From Sphagnum compactum (lineage: Eukaryota > Bryophyta > Sphagnopsida > Sphagnales), in assembly GCA_965153455.1 (NCBI GenBank), contig OZ234496.1, positions 10,563,863 to 10,627,862 of the forward strand: 64,000 bases of DNA, read 5' to 3'. Position numbers and translations under genes: made by a program. The first letter of the stretch is position 1. Each line of letters opens with the position of its first letter. The notes below the pieces were generated by a model. It saw only the letters and a program-made list of their open reading frames with translations. It did not search any database and was not told where the DNA came from. Of this stretch, positions 21,253-33,400 are shown piece after piece.

Positions 21253-24200
21253 ATGTCTGAACGACCCCTCACAGTCGTATCCCTCAACGTTAGAGGGCTA
21301 GGGAGGGACTCAACCAAGCAGAAACTCATCAAGACTTGGCTGTCCTCCTTCCAAAACCCGCCCCAGATACTCCTCATCCAGGAACACCACCTGGACGAAC
21401 AAGGGGCAACCAATTCAACAAAGGGATTGGAGTTCTGGCAAGGGGGAACCTTCTGGAACCTCGGAATCCCAATGGGGATTTCCCAGCGCATTAGTGCTGG
21501 GACTGCCATCCTGGTGGACAGGATGACAGCACCACTCATCAAAGAGCACGGGATCATAACAGAGGGAAGGGTGCAATACCTAACCCTCCACCTCCCCGAC
21601 AGCACAGAGCTGTCCATCATCAACACCTACGCTCCAAGGACATCCAGAGACAGAGCGCCTTTGTGGAAAAAAATCAGCGAGGCAAACTTCTAAGCAGACC
21701 ATATCATCATTGGCGGGGACTTCAATCACCAGGAGGAGGAGGAGGTCAGAGGTAGAGCAGGTGAAAGGAGGATGCACAGACGAGAGGCAGCCTCCTGGCA
21801 CCACCTCACCTTACAAATGGCCTGATAGACGCTTGGACCCTGGACAGTTTCAGAAAGATGTCAAAAAAATAGTACACTTTTGACAACGGGAGGAAGGGCT
21901 AGGGATCGGCCGTCTCCAGAATAGATAAGTTCCTTGTCTCACAGGAACTAGAGGCCAGGGGAGGAAGAATAGAAGCCGCCCCATCCATGAGGAAAATCTC
22001 CGATCACTCCCCCCTCGTTATAACGATCTGGGGGCGCTCCTCCGCCTCGCCCACTGCCACCACGTACTTTGACACAGCCCTGCTAAAGGAGGACGGGAGC
22101 AAAGCAGCCCTCCTCGATGCCTGGAAAGGCACCCAACCTCCTCCTAGCACCGATGCAGAATGGCCCGGTTGGCTGGAGGCAGCCACCAACAGGGTGCTCA
22201 AATGTAATGGCAGATTAGCAAAAGAAAGGAAACGAGCAAAAGGAGCTCGAATCAGGGAATTGCAACATAAAATCCGCTTGGCGGAGATACAGTTGCAAAG
22301 TAACCCAGAAGACGAGTCAGTCAGGAGCATCCTCTCGGCGGCACAAGGCCACCTAACTGACTCCCTGCAAGAGCAAGTGGTGCGGAATCACCAGCTCAAC
22401 GCCGCTACCTGGTTCAGGTATGGTGACACATGTTCGAAGCGCTTCTTCGACTTCCACCGAGTCGGAAGGAAAAGAACGCTCCTTAAGGAGCTGATGACCG
22501 AGGACGGAGAGATCACAGGCCAGGAGGACTTGGCCCATTACATCTGCTCCTTCTACACGCATCTCTACACCTCAGAGGCAGATGCCCCCGGTACCTCTGA
22601 AGCCCGGGAGGACTGCTGGGCCAGTACCCCGACCCGGGTCTCAAATGAAACAAACAAGGAGCTGACCCAAGAGCTCACCCTGAAGGAAATCCAGGACGCC
22701 ATCTCGGCGATACTGAAAGACAAAGCGCCAGGATGCGACGGCATCCCGGCTGAATTCTTTCAGGAATTCACAAACGAGGTCTCTCCGACCTTACTCGAAG
22801 CATTCTCAGCAATGCTCAGAAGCGGGGAGACCTCAGAACTGATCAACAAGGGACTCATTACCCTGATCCCCAAGTCGGGAGATCATGCCAGAATTGGAAA
22901 CTGGCGCCCAATCACTCTACTGGGCAGTCTATACAAGATCCTGGCCAAAACGCTGGCCAGGCGACTTCATACCTTTAGTCTCCCGAATATAATAAGGCCA
23001 AATCAGACTGGCTTTATCGAGGGAAGGAGCATCCTCGACAATACCTTCCTGGCACAAGAAGCTCAGGACTGGGCTGAAGAGAGCAACCAGGACTTCGTCC
23101 TATTGCTCCTGGACTTCGAGAAGGCCTTTGATAGGATCGAATGGAGCTTCCTGTTCGAAGCCCTGGCAAAGCTCGGGTTCTACCCACAATGGATCCGGTG
23201 GGTGAGTTCGCTGTACAAGTCAGCCTCGTCGGCCATCAAACTCAATGGAGTCGAGGGGAGCACCTTCCCGCTCGCCAGGTCAGTGAGGCAGGGGTGCCCG
23301 CTCTCACCCTACCTTTTCATTTTGGCAACGGACGTCCTAGGTCACATGCTAGACGATCATCGCTTCGAGGTGGAAGGTCTGGCCCTCCCGGGAGGAGGGA
23401 AAATCACAGACCAGACCTTCGCGGACGACACCGCGCTCTACCTGCAAGGAACACACGACAACATGGAAAGGACGCAAAAAGTCCTGGACATATTTTGTAG
23501 AGCGTCGGGAGCAAAAATAAACTGGCACAAAACGGTCGTGATCTGGGCCAGTAAAAGAAACAAAGAGTGGGAATGGGGCCAGGAGGTGGGACTCTAGTGG
23601 GTCCTGGAAGGCAAAGGGGTGAGATATTTAGGAATTCAGGTGGGATTCCATCTCCCCCTTGAAGCCAATTTCGACAAGATGTTATCCGCCCTCAAGAGCA
23701 AGCTAATCAATTGGAGTACATGCTGCCTCTCACTAGCGGGGAGAATCCTGGTGGCGAACCAGGTCCTCCTCGCCTCCATGTGGTACCTGGCGGCCACCTG
23801 GAACCCGAACCCCAGGATGTGCTGCCAGATCCGAGGTGTGGTGAGGAACTTCATATGGAGCGGAAAAGCCAATAATGCGAGGGCAAAGGTTAAGTGGGAG
23901 ACCCTCGTTCTCCCGACCTCACATGGAGGGCTCGGGATTATTGACCCAAAAACCCAGTCCGAGGCCCTGTTAGCAAAACTTCTCATAAGGGGGCTGGAAC
24001 CAGGGGGCGAACCCTGGAAGGAGCTCCTGAGGCATAAGGCCAACCAGGTCATGCTTCCAGTTCACGGGCTGGGCCCAACCACGCGAGACATCAATTGGCT
24101 GTTTGCAGCCACCAAGCTTAAGAGACCTCCGACTTCTATGTGGAAGAGCATTCTCAGTGCATGGATGAATGTGAGACCGGGACTAAGCAAGTCGGAGCCG

Positions 24201-25613
24201 ACCAACGCTACCGAAGTGCTTAGACAACCGGTCTTTGGCAATCCTCTCGTAACAAACCAGAACAGCAGACCCCTAGGGCTCAGTGGTAGGAGCGAGGGTA
24301 ATGCCCTTGTGAACGCTGGCTACTCCAGAGTTGGAGACTTCTGGGACCCAGTGGCGGAAACCTGGAAAGACCTCTCAGCTTTCGGAGTGAGCTCCCACCC
24401 CAGCAATAGACTAAACAGGGATCTAATCGTTGCCAGTATCCCCTGGGACCCGGCCACCTCTAACAGCAAACCGCTGGTAGGGGACTGGATCAGCAAAAGG
24501 GAAGCCGACCAGATTACCTCGCCAGAATGGGTGTATCAGATCATCGATATAAACCATACCACCGCCAGCGCCAAGGAATTCAGGAGATCGTCCAGCGCTG
24601 GCCGCATTCAAGCTACCAACTCACACAGCATCACCATCCCCCTGGAGGGGTACACGCCTGTCAAGGTCCTCGCCCAAGACGGCCATGGAACCACGCTCAG
24701 ACTCGCCAAGGACCTGCTCCTGCCAGGTAAGAAATCGCCAATCTATTGGATTTTTGAGTCTGGCTTTATCTCTAACTTCCCGTGGGATCCTGGAGACTGG
24801 CATTGGCAGGCGACGCGCAACATGGGCAACGCCCCCTTCTTCGGTTACTCTTCCAAGAGAGGGTACCAGAACACCAGGAAAACGCAACACTCCCCCAGCA
24901 TTATCACCTTCATCCAGGACCTAAATCTTCGCAACTCGACGGTCGCCCAGACCATTGCCAGAATGTGGCACAATGCCCGTCCCCGCAAGGTTGGAGCACT
25001 CACTTGGCTGACCCTCAACAACGGGCTACCGGTGGGCACCTGGCTCCAGACCATGGGGATTCAGGCCCCCTGCAAAGGCTGCGACCAGGGACTCCAGGAG
25101 TCTGCCCGTCACTGCCTCATGGAATGCACTCCCGCCCAGAAGGCATGGAATGCCTTCCTCAGCGTCTGGGGCGAATGGGAGGCGCCCAACCGCCTCTCCA
25201 TCACCTGGCCTTTCGTTCTCCTTGGGGAGACAGTGTTCGAGGAGAAGGACGACCCCTCGGACCTCCACAGCTACCACCCGGGTGGGTTTTCCTACAGGCG
25301 ACAACCTCTCGATATCCTCAGGAGCTTTCTGCTCTATTACCTCTGGTCTGAAAGATGCCGAAGGCACTTCGATGGCCAATACTCTCTCAAAAGGGTTCTT
25401 CTCCAATCCTGGGAGGCTACGGCAGAGGTGGGCATGGCCACCTGGAAAGCCATTAGATCCTCTAACCAGAATAGGACTCAGGACAATCAGAATAGGATTG
25501 AGCAAGCCTTTAAGGCTGAATGGCTTCACGGCCACATCTTTGGGGAGGGCGAGGCTGCCATTTCGTGGCGCCTGCTCCCCCCCTTGTACTTTCTCAACTT
25601 TTCTAATGATTGA
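21253..25613 (+). pseudogene. LINE ORF2: endonuclease - reverse transcriptase - C-terminal zinc region, inactivated
   Basis: The protein starts with an APE-type endonuclease: VVSLNVRGLGRDSTKQKLIK, then LLIQEHHLDE, IINTYAP, IIGGDFN and ISDHSPL. The RT follows with GLITLIPKSGD, NWRPITLLGSLYKILAK, LDFEKAFDRIEWSFL, SVRQGCPLSPYLFILA and the active site FADDTALYL (near 23418-23444). The C-terminal part contains CKGCDQGLQESARHCLMEC, the cysteine/histidine region usual in plant L1 ORF2. Breaks: TAA at 21691-21693, a -1 frame change near 21815-21822, TAG at 21870-21872 and 21900-21902, and TAG at 23595-23597. Between breaks the open segments are 21987-23597 and 23619-25613. The catalytic residues themselves are intact. 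Confidence 0.93.
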
Positions 25614-25649
25614 TGGGGCTGTTGCCTCCCTCCCCGCAAGGGGTTCACC

Positions 25650-25666
25650 CTGTGCCTGACCACGGG
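25650..25666. repeat. 17-bp target-site duplication, right copy
   Basis: Exact match to 17977-17993. It begins 36 bp after the ORF2 stop codon at 25611-25613. Confidence 0.8.
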
Positions 25667-26170
25667 ACCAACACCCAAATGGCATTTTGTCCTGGGATTC
25701 CCAAGTGAGAGTCTCGAAATTCCCACAACTGGGACTTCTACGACTTTGGGGGCCCATAATTTTACGTGCAGACCTCTGATTGAAATGAGGTCTAAAGCAA
25801 AGTTATAGTCCTCGTCGAGAGCTTTCCAACGGTATGTCACACACCACCTAAATGCAAGGAAATCGGGTGATTGTTGACTTTTAGTGGTCAGGAGTCAAAT
25901 TGTCAATTTGACTCCGGCAATTTGACTCCCGGCCCTTCTTTTGGCCATAACTTGTGTTTGAAGTGTCCAAATGGGTCATGCAAGCCAAATTTACAAATCT
26001 AAGTTCCAAGAGCTTTCCAATGATATAAAGAACTCCTCAATCCATTGGGTTTTGACCCTTGCAATCGCTCTCTGAAGAATCGGGAGTCCACTGAGACTCC
26101 AACCCCCAAAGTGGGAGTTGCCTTGGGAGTGTGAGGGGTCATTCCCTCACACTCTCTTACACTCCCGGGA
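25667..26170. repeat. LTR-like or other repeat remnant right of the LINE
   Basis: Non-coding text with phrases such as GAGCTTTCCAACGGTATG and CAGACCTCTGATTGAAATG, a type I associate with LTRs of plant retrotransposons. It probably continues 17700-17976 across the LINE. A near-perfect hairpin lies at 26127-26154 (GAGTGTGAGGG / CCCTCACACTC, 6-base loop). Confidence 0.4.
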
Positions 26171-26582
26171 GCACGAGATGTGACCTCAGGCTACCCTCTT
26201 GGCCCACACCCTTGCAAGCCTTTGCTTTGGTCATGAGCCCAAGGCTAGGGTTGCGACAAAGTCCTTTTATGGTTTTCAAAGTTGACCAATGATTCTCACT
26301 ATAGGTGAAATCCCATCCACTTGATGCAATTGGTTTTCCCTTAATTGTTTGGGGGAAATGATATATGTGTGGTACTTTTAAATACAACTTGAAGGGGGAA
26401 CAACAAACCATCTACAAATGATGAAACGACGAGTGTCACTTGTTTCTTGTCCTCCATCCCTCATACCTTGATGTGTGTTTAGTACCCTTACTTTCCCATG
26501 TGCATTCTCCTATTTTTTGGCACAAGGTGCATTCTGATTTCATCATTGTTAGCCATTAAGGCTGAAGGAATGTTGTGAGTTT
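26171..26582. other. No gene seen
   Basis: Moderately AT-rich unique-looking sequence. No coding or repeat pattern that I can support. Confidence 0.4.
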
Positions 26583-27286
26583 TTACAAAGTAAGAAACCT
26601 TGTAACACATGTCTTTCCCTTGCTAATTTTAATCATTTGGAAGTTTATTTTTGTTTTCATTCCCACTTTAAAAGTTAAGTTCATGTATTGCTTAAAGAAT
26701 TGATGTATCCATTCCCTTGTGACTTTGAAACCTCCAAGTGCATCACATACGATTTCAAGAGCAAAAGATTTTATCATGCCCCTCACAATGGGTTGTATTG
26801 TAGAGGTAACAAGTGGTTGACCTCCCTCTCTCATTTTTTGGAGCATGGTAACCAAGGTGTTTCTAAGTTTAGGTACTATTCAAGAATTAACATGTTGTGT
26901 TAAGTTTTATTTGCCATAGTCCCAAGCTGTTATGCATGAATGTAGTCTGATTTTAGATCACCTTGGGGTGTAAATTAGTCCTATATACTTGCCCTCCTTA
27001 GTTTTTCATATGGACTTGGGATTCCATGCTTCTTGTAAGTTGTTTTGAGGAAGTGTAGGGCTTATGAATTGTTATTATATATTTTGACAACAACCATGAT
27101 AGGTGGCCAACAATCTAGTAAAAACCAATTGGTGTATTCTAATCCCCTTCTCTTTTGTAAATGTCTAATTTTTCCATGTTGTCCTTCCAATTCTTCACAT
27201 GCTTCTTTTTTTATTTCTTGGCTTGATACTAACTTTGCAACATATTTTTGTGGCCTACTTACTAGCCACTTTTCTTCGAGCTTCAA
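26583..27286 (-). pseudogene. Fragment of a DDE-type transposase (N-terminal and HTH region)
   Basis: The reverse strand carries 27062-27286 and then, through stops, YKKHGIPSPYEKLRRASI and FTPQGDLK. The 90-codon segment 26583-26855 follows with MREGGQPLV, IQPIVRGMIKS and GGFKVTREWIHQFFKQYMNL. The order (KHGI-SPYEKLRRA, then FTP-GELK, then GGFKV-REW-FLK) resembles the DNA-binding half of DDE-superfamily (pogo/mariner-like) transposases found in land plants. The catalytic DDE half is not present downstream, so this is a truncated relic. The assignment rests on recognition, without alignment. Confidence 0.55.
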
Positions 27287-27289
27287 ATT

Positions 27290-30124
27290 GGTTTTGTTAG
27301 AATAATATGTGCATTGAGTAGGTCTATTTCATGTTTTAATGCAAGTTTTATTTCCTCACTTATGACTTTCTTGAAAATAGAAATAAATGTGTTTTGTTAC
27401 AACTTTTGGTTTCCCATCTTTCATCAAACGGGTGCAAACATAATAAAAGGAGCCAAGGAGTGTGTCACAACTATTTAAACTATAATTTTATATGTTTGAA
27501 AAATCACAAGAGGAGCATAATAAATTGGATTTTCATTTTCATTTCCTTTTTAAGTTCAATTATTTATGAAGTTCCATTTTCAAAACTTGATGCAAATTGA
27601 TGATGTTTTAAGAGTCCTTTTGCATGTTCAAGGCAACTATCACAACTTGGTTTTGTTCAAACGCCTTTTTTTCCATATGAAATGTGCACCATTTTTTTCA
27701 AAATTGAAAAAGGTCTTAAAAAGCAAACACTTGAAATTGGTAAGTTCCATTTAAAAACCCATTTGAACATATTTGTTTCAAATGTACTTTTGACCTTGAA
27801 AATCATGAATTTAAAAAATGTGTCTTTAACAAACGTTATTCATTTTTGTGTTATCTAAAGCATGGATGTATTATATATAAATGATATAAACCAAGATATA
27901 GTAAAAAGTAATTATTTTCAAAACATAACTATAAACTCGGTGTGAAAAATGCATAAATTAGGAAAATTGACCAACATAGGAATGCCATATGTCAAATATA
28001 GTCCTTGGAAAGGACTTTAACCTTGTAGCCCGTGGCCCCTTCTATTGTGTTTACACCCAAACATTGAACAAAATCCTTGCAAAATCACTATTTATTTTAA
28101 ATTATCATAATATTTTTGCAACAATTTTTCATAACACTCTACCTAAACTTTCATCATCTTATTTTTCAAAAACACAATTTGATGCAATTTGGTAAAAGAA
28201 ATGATGGTTTTGAAAATTCAAGAAAGAGTCACAATAGGGGATGAATAGTTATTTTCAAAAAATGTAAGCACCTATTTCTTTTCAAGCTGATAAACAATAC
28301 TTGAATATTAAAATGGATAAATGTTATCTTCCATCCATGTATCATAGAATAATAATTGGCAAATTTCAATATATTGAGAAGTCTTAAAACCCAAATGTAT
28401 TTTGTCAAAGTGAAAATTTCAAAATAAATTAAATATTCCACATTGAACTACCAAAATAACCAAGGTGCTATGGTATAAAACACATAGAAAAATGTTGTAG
28501 AATGCAGTCAATAGTCACCTAGTTGCACGACCAAAAAAATATATAAATTGTAGATTAAAAAACTTTTAATGGAAAGCTTACAAAATGTAAGCTGATGGAA
28601 ATTCAATGCAAAGTGTATGATGATGAAAATATTGTAGAACACAAGGTGATGGGGGTGAAAGCACACTATAGTGGACAAAAAATGTTCACAACTTTTTAAA
28701 ATAAAAAATTATGTGTATTTGAACTTTAGTGAAACTAATATTAAAAGGGTTTTTTTAATTATTTTTATTCAAAATAAGGTGGTTCAATACCCAAATAATA
28801 ATATTGTCAATAAAAATCACATTCTTGGATTGATAGCAAATGATTAAAAACTTTATTTGTGAGAATATAATATTCATAACAATATATTACAAAATGAAAA
28901 TACTACAAAAACTATTCAAATAATTGCAAAACTTATTGAAGTACTTAGGCATATATTGAATATGAATTAATTGTAAAATTTCAACTTTATATGAAAAGTT
29001 CCACTTGTGTGATTTGTGATTTCACAAAAAACATTTGGATGAGGTTTATCATTCAAACAAAAGTTAGTGTGTGATTTTATTTTATTTTTGAAAAATCATT
29101 CTCTTTTGAAAGGTAACAAGAATTATGTTAGAAGCCTCAAATAATTTTTTTATTTTATGCGTTTCTCAAAATGTTAAATGAAAAGAAATCATGGCTTCAA
29201 CCATGGTTCAATGATGCAAAGTGCAAAGCAATGGGGGTGGAAAGTATAAAGCTTGATGGAGACAGATATGTTGATCCTTTTGGATGCATGTACAACAATG
29301 CTGCAATGTAACCTTAAAAAACATAAACCCTAAATCCAAAATTGTTGATTTTGATTTTAAATGTCCTTAATGATTATAATAGTTCAAAATTTGTGATCAT
29401 GTTTTATTTTTATTATATTATGGGTCATATTTGGTCGCAATATCAGTATATATATATAAGGAAAAAATTTGTATTTAAAATGTAATTTTGGTATTTAATA
29501 AACCAATACATGAAGGTCACATGTACACTGTAGTCCTTGGTAAGGACTCCAACCTTAACACCAATGGATTTTTTATTGTGACTACATTCATGATTTGTGA
29601 GGTTTATTATGGTCTCATATGTTATGGACAATTTTATTTATGAATAATTTAAATTTTTCTAAACATTACAAGGGGCTTTGGTGACCTTTCAAATAAGTCT
29701 TATTGAATTTTATATTAATGTGTTGCCTTTAATTAGTTGCTTACACAAAACTAAACACACAACGTGCAATGGAGAATGTACATGGATGAAATGGGCATAC
29801 TTATGTTTTGATGTTGCAAGATGTTTACTAGATAACAAATATTATAACATGGGCATATTGATGATTATTAAAATTATTTTACACCCTTTTATTGCTCCAT
29901 GAATGATTATGACCATTTTTAGAAATAATATAAAGTTTCCCAGCTTGTTACAAGGTCATAACAATGGGATAAAAGTGATAATTTTGGGAGAAATTACATG
30001 ATATTGCCAAGATGCATTGTTACACAACAAGTCATTTTAATATATTAAACATTTAACCTAATCGAAATGTCCAAATGAATGTTTGGATTGGATCAAATGA
30101 GACACTCTTAGGCTTATGAAGTGG
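27290..30124. other. AT-rich gene-free stretch
   Basis: No supportable gene. Two diverged related blocks contain TAGTCCTTGG(A/T)AAGGACT at about 27998-28020 and 29530-29550, followed by similar text, which suggests an old dispersed repeat. Confidence 0.45.
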
Positions 30125-30136
30125 TATTAATAGTAA

Positions 30137-30464
30137 CGAGTGTTGTGACCCGTGGCTACGCCACTCCAGCCACCCGTGGCACCTCGCCCGGCCCCCCGCA
30201 ACAGCTGCCCTGGCCGCTGTTTTTTTTGGCCTCTCTGAGGACCTCGTTTCAGGACCCTAACGACGGGTTTTCTTTCTGAAGATTTCGTTTCAGGTCCCCA
30301 ATGACGGGTTTTCTTTCTGGGAACCTCGTTTTAGGTCCGTCTCGAGGTCTGGACCTAAGAATTTGCTTTTCAAAGATGTTTCCCAACTGCCCTAACTGCC
30401 GCCGGTTCCGGCGTAATGTTAAAACGCAGAACGTCTTGTGACACACAGACACCACGTTTGCTTT
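30137..30464. mobile_element. 328-bp GC-rich retro-insertion (SINE-like or truncated retroelement)
   Basis: A GC-rich block in AT-rich DNA flanked by an exact 12-bp direct repeat, TATTAATAGTAA at 30125-30136 and 30465-30476. A target duplication of this length points to LINE-machinery insertion. Internally, CGTTT(C/T)AGG(A/T)CC and GACGGGTTTTCTTTCTG recur two to three times as ~40-bp tandem units. No tRNA-like promoter boxes or poly(A) tail are clear. No protein is encoded. Confidence 0.7.
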
Positions 30465-30476
30465 TATTAATAGTAA

Positions 30477-33400
30477 TTCCCAATTATGTGACAATTGAAA
30501 ATTGGAAGTTTGGAGGCACGTTCTTCAACTTTTCATGACTTGGATAAGGGGACAAGAATTTTAAGGATGACAAGAATGAGTTGACATGCTTCATAGACAA
30601 TGTGTGTTGATATCAACTACAAAACAAACAAAGAACATGTTCTAAATGCAATTGAAACAAAATTAGGTTCATGAACCCACTCAAATTTCCCATAGCTTGA
30701 ACTCCATAAAGGGGCCAATATTACATGGTCTATCATATTCTATGTAGGTCACCATGGGAATTAGATTGAAATGGAAAAACATTTAGTAATTCCTAAAGGC
30801 CTTTAATAAAAACAATGACTTTACATCATAAGTTTAAAGAAATAGAACCAATTAAAACATTTTTACAAATTTTGTCAAGATCTTTCTAATGCCATATCAA
30901 GCTTTTCAATAAAACAAATTTCCCCTTCCAATTTGTGCTTCAAATGGTTGGGAGTTGTTTTGTTTCAAGTCTTCAAACTTTCATTATTATAAAAAATTAC
31001 ACTTCCTTTTAGGAATGAGGGCCATCATTCTATAATTTGAATGCTTTCATTTGTTTTATAAAACATGAAGTGATTTCCTTAGGGGGGAAGGTGAAGTCAA
31101 AACAAATTATATGAATCAAGCTTTTAAAAAGGGGGGATATGGGAAGATGAATTGCTATCAAAAGTTCAAAGGTTAAATTCTTAATTTTTTCATCATGTAA
31201 TCATTTGAAGTCACTAGCAGTGGTGTCCACTTTCATTTTAAGGGAACTATAATTTAAGATGGTTTTAGACCTATGAGCTACAATTTCCTCCATTTAAACA
31301 CAAAGTAGATTAAATGAACCTTGAAACCCTACACAACAAATACACAACACACATACAAACATAATATAAAGGGGTGAAATTTACATGTTTTCGGTTAAGA
31401 TCACACACATGTTTACGACTTGATCTTTATGTGGGTTACACCCAATGGCAAATTCATCACATGGGCCTTATTAAAGACTTCTCCTTATGGGAATCATTCA
31501 ACAAACACACATAAGTATTCCCTTGTGAACTCTTTCACAATCAAAACAACACATAAGTTTATTATAATGTAATGAAAAAGAAGTGAATGGGGTCCTAATA
31601 CAACATAACACAATCTAACAACTCTAAGACCACTCCAATTTCACTTGGGATCACTATTGTTAAAGTTATATCTAAGATCTAAAGAATTTTCACAATTTAC
31701 ACCCAAACACCACTGAGTTTTAAAGTATATGATTTAATGATCTAAAGTTGTAGTTTTTATGTAGTAGATTTTCACTAATTCATGACACACACCAAATTCA
31801 AACATGCATATGTTCATTAAAGTTTTGTGATGCCAAGCCTCATCTATTTGACCTCATCACCAATAAATACACACAACATACAATAATCTTAAGCTATTTT
31901 GGATTACTACACCGCTTTCAACCACCACATGATGTTACCCATCCCATCCACTCTTGCTAGTTTAATGTGCCACTTCTCTTAAACATGATTTAATGACCTC
32001 TTTTGATGTTCCCACCATAAGTACTTAACAACCCTTGGTTTGAACCATTACAATCCTTTGATCCTCTAGAAGCTTAACATGCCAATCATAATTAAATAAC
32101 TTATAACTTTCTTTAGTTGTCAAAATTAAATCCCAAATCCAAAGGAAACCTTCTTGAGTTATTGCACCTTTGAAAAATGACACCTTCATGTAGGGACTTC
32201 ATTTGTTATACCCATCTAACTTGATCAAAATCTCCCCTCATATTCATTACAAAATTTGGAATATAAATTAACCTCTTGAATTCCCTATCTCAACTTGTGA
32301 GAACTTGACCAACTCTCCTTATACATTATAGTATCATAAGTTCATTACACACAAAGCCCTATTACAAGGCTTGATGTTAAAATAACAATGTATGAAAGTA
32401 TGGAAATGGAAGATGGGCCCAAAACTCCACCCACAACTCCTTAAATAAATGTTCAAGGAGACTACATGAATCATCCAACCCTGTTATCTAATTTTTATAG
32501 ATGTTGTTATTCATGAACTTTAGGCCAATAATATTATGTTCATTATCAAATGTGTTCAAAACATGAACATCCTTTGAAAAGATAAACCTTTATATTATTT
32601 GACATTATATATATATTGTTTTGTCACAAGTGAGGTCAAACATTTGACTTTTTTTTGCACCTAACTAGAAATAGTCAACTAAGCCACATATGAATCCAAA
32701 GATGATCCTTAATTACTAAGGTTTTCATGTGTAAAAAGGGATAGTAAACATGCCCTTATGAACCTTAGGAGTGTCAATGGGAGGTGTCTTGCACAACTGT
32801 AGAGTTCATGATCACCATTATCACACTTGTGGTCTTGCATGTCCTACAACAAAATTTGTTTTGCATTTGCTCACCATTTTCAAATGCACAACCATTCAAG
32901 ATACATACAAAATGCGTACTAGTAATTTAGTTCCATTTGGTGGGTTCCTACATTGTTCTAATTTATTTGACCTTTTTCCAACGTGACATTATTCAAACCT
33001 TGCAACAAAATCATGTGGGTGTTGGATAGGGTGTTGCATTGACACATGTGTTCATAAGGGGGGCGTTTTAATGTCTTTCATGTGTAGTGCTTGTGAGAAT
33101 TATTATTTACATATCATATATATCCATCTTTCTACTCTATTTTGTGACTAATATTATTTATAAATTATACCTCTAGTAACCAATTTTGCCATTATTGAAC
33201 CTTCCATGACTACAATTTTTATATTTGCATCCTTGTAGGGTTGGACATTACATGTGGGGCTTTTTAGTAAGTTAATTTTGTGGTTGCAAAACAATGAACT
33301 ATGGTTTCAAAGTTTGAAAAATGTGGAAGGCAACTTTATATGATGGTAAAATCAGGGTATGTTTATTTAACCTTCTTGGTGGCTCGATTGGGAGGCAAAA

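Larger units (their letters stand above)
17994..25649 (+). mobile_element. LINE (L1-type non-LTR retrotransposon), full-length-looking but inactivated
   Basis: This 7,656-bp GC-rich insertion in AT-rich surroundings is bounded by a 17-bp exact direct repeat. It encodes, in order, an ORF1 with a CCHC knuckle (18207-20473), an additional open segment (20508-21128), an endonuclease domain (21253 on), reverse transcriptase and a C-terminal zinc-containing region (to 25613). The 5' leader is about 213 bp and the 3' tail after the last stop about 36 bp. There is no poly(A) at the 3' end, which is unusual for an L1-like element. It carries at least four nonsense codons and two or three frame changes, so it is not competent as it stands. 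Confidence 0.9.

Noticed and set aside
18479-25840. Numerous antisense and alternative-frame ORFs across the LINE, including a 243-codon minus-strand ORF
   Set aside because: They are shadows of GC-rich sense coding sequence. Only the plus-strand frames carry endonuclease, RT and zinc motifs.
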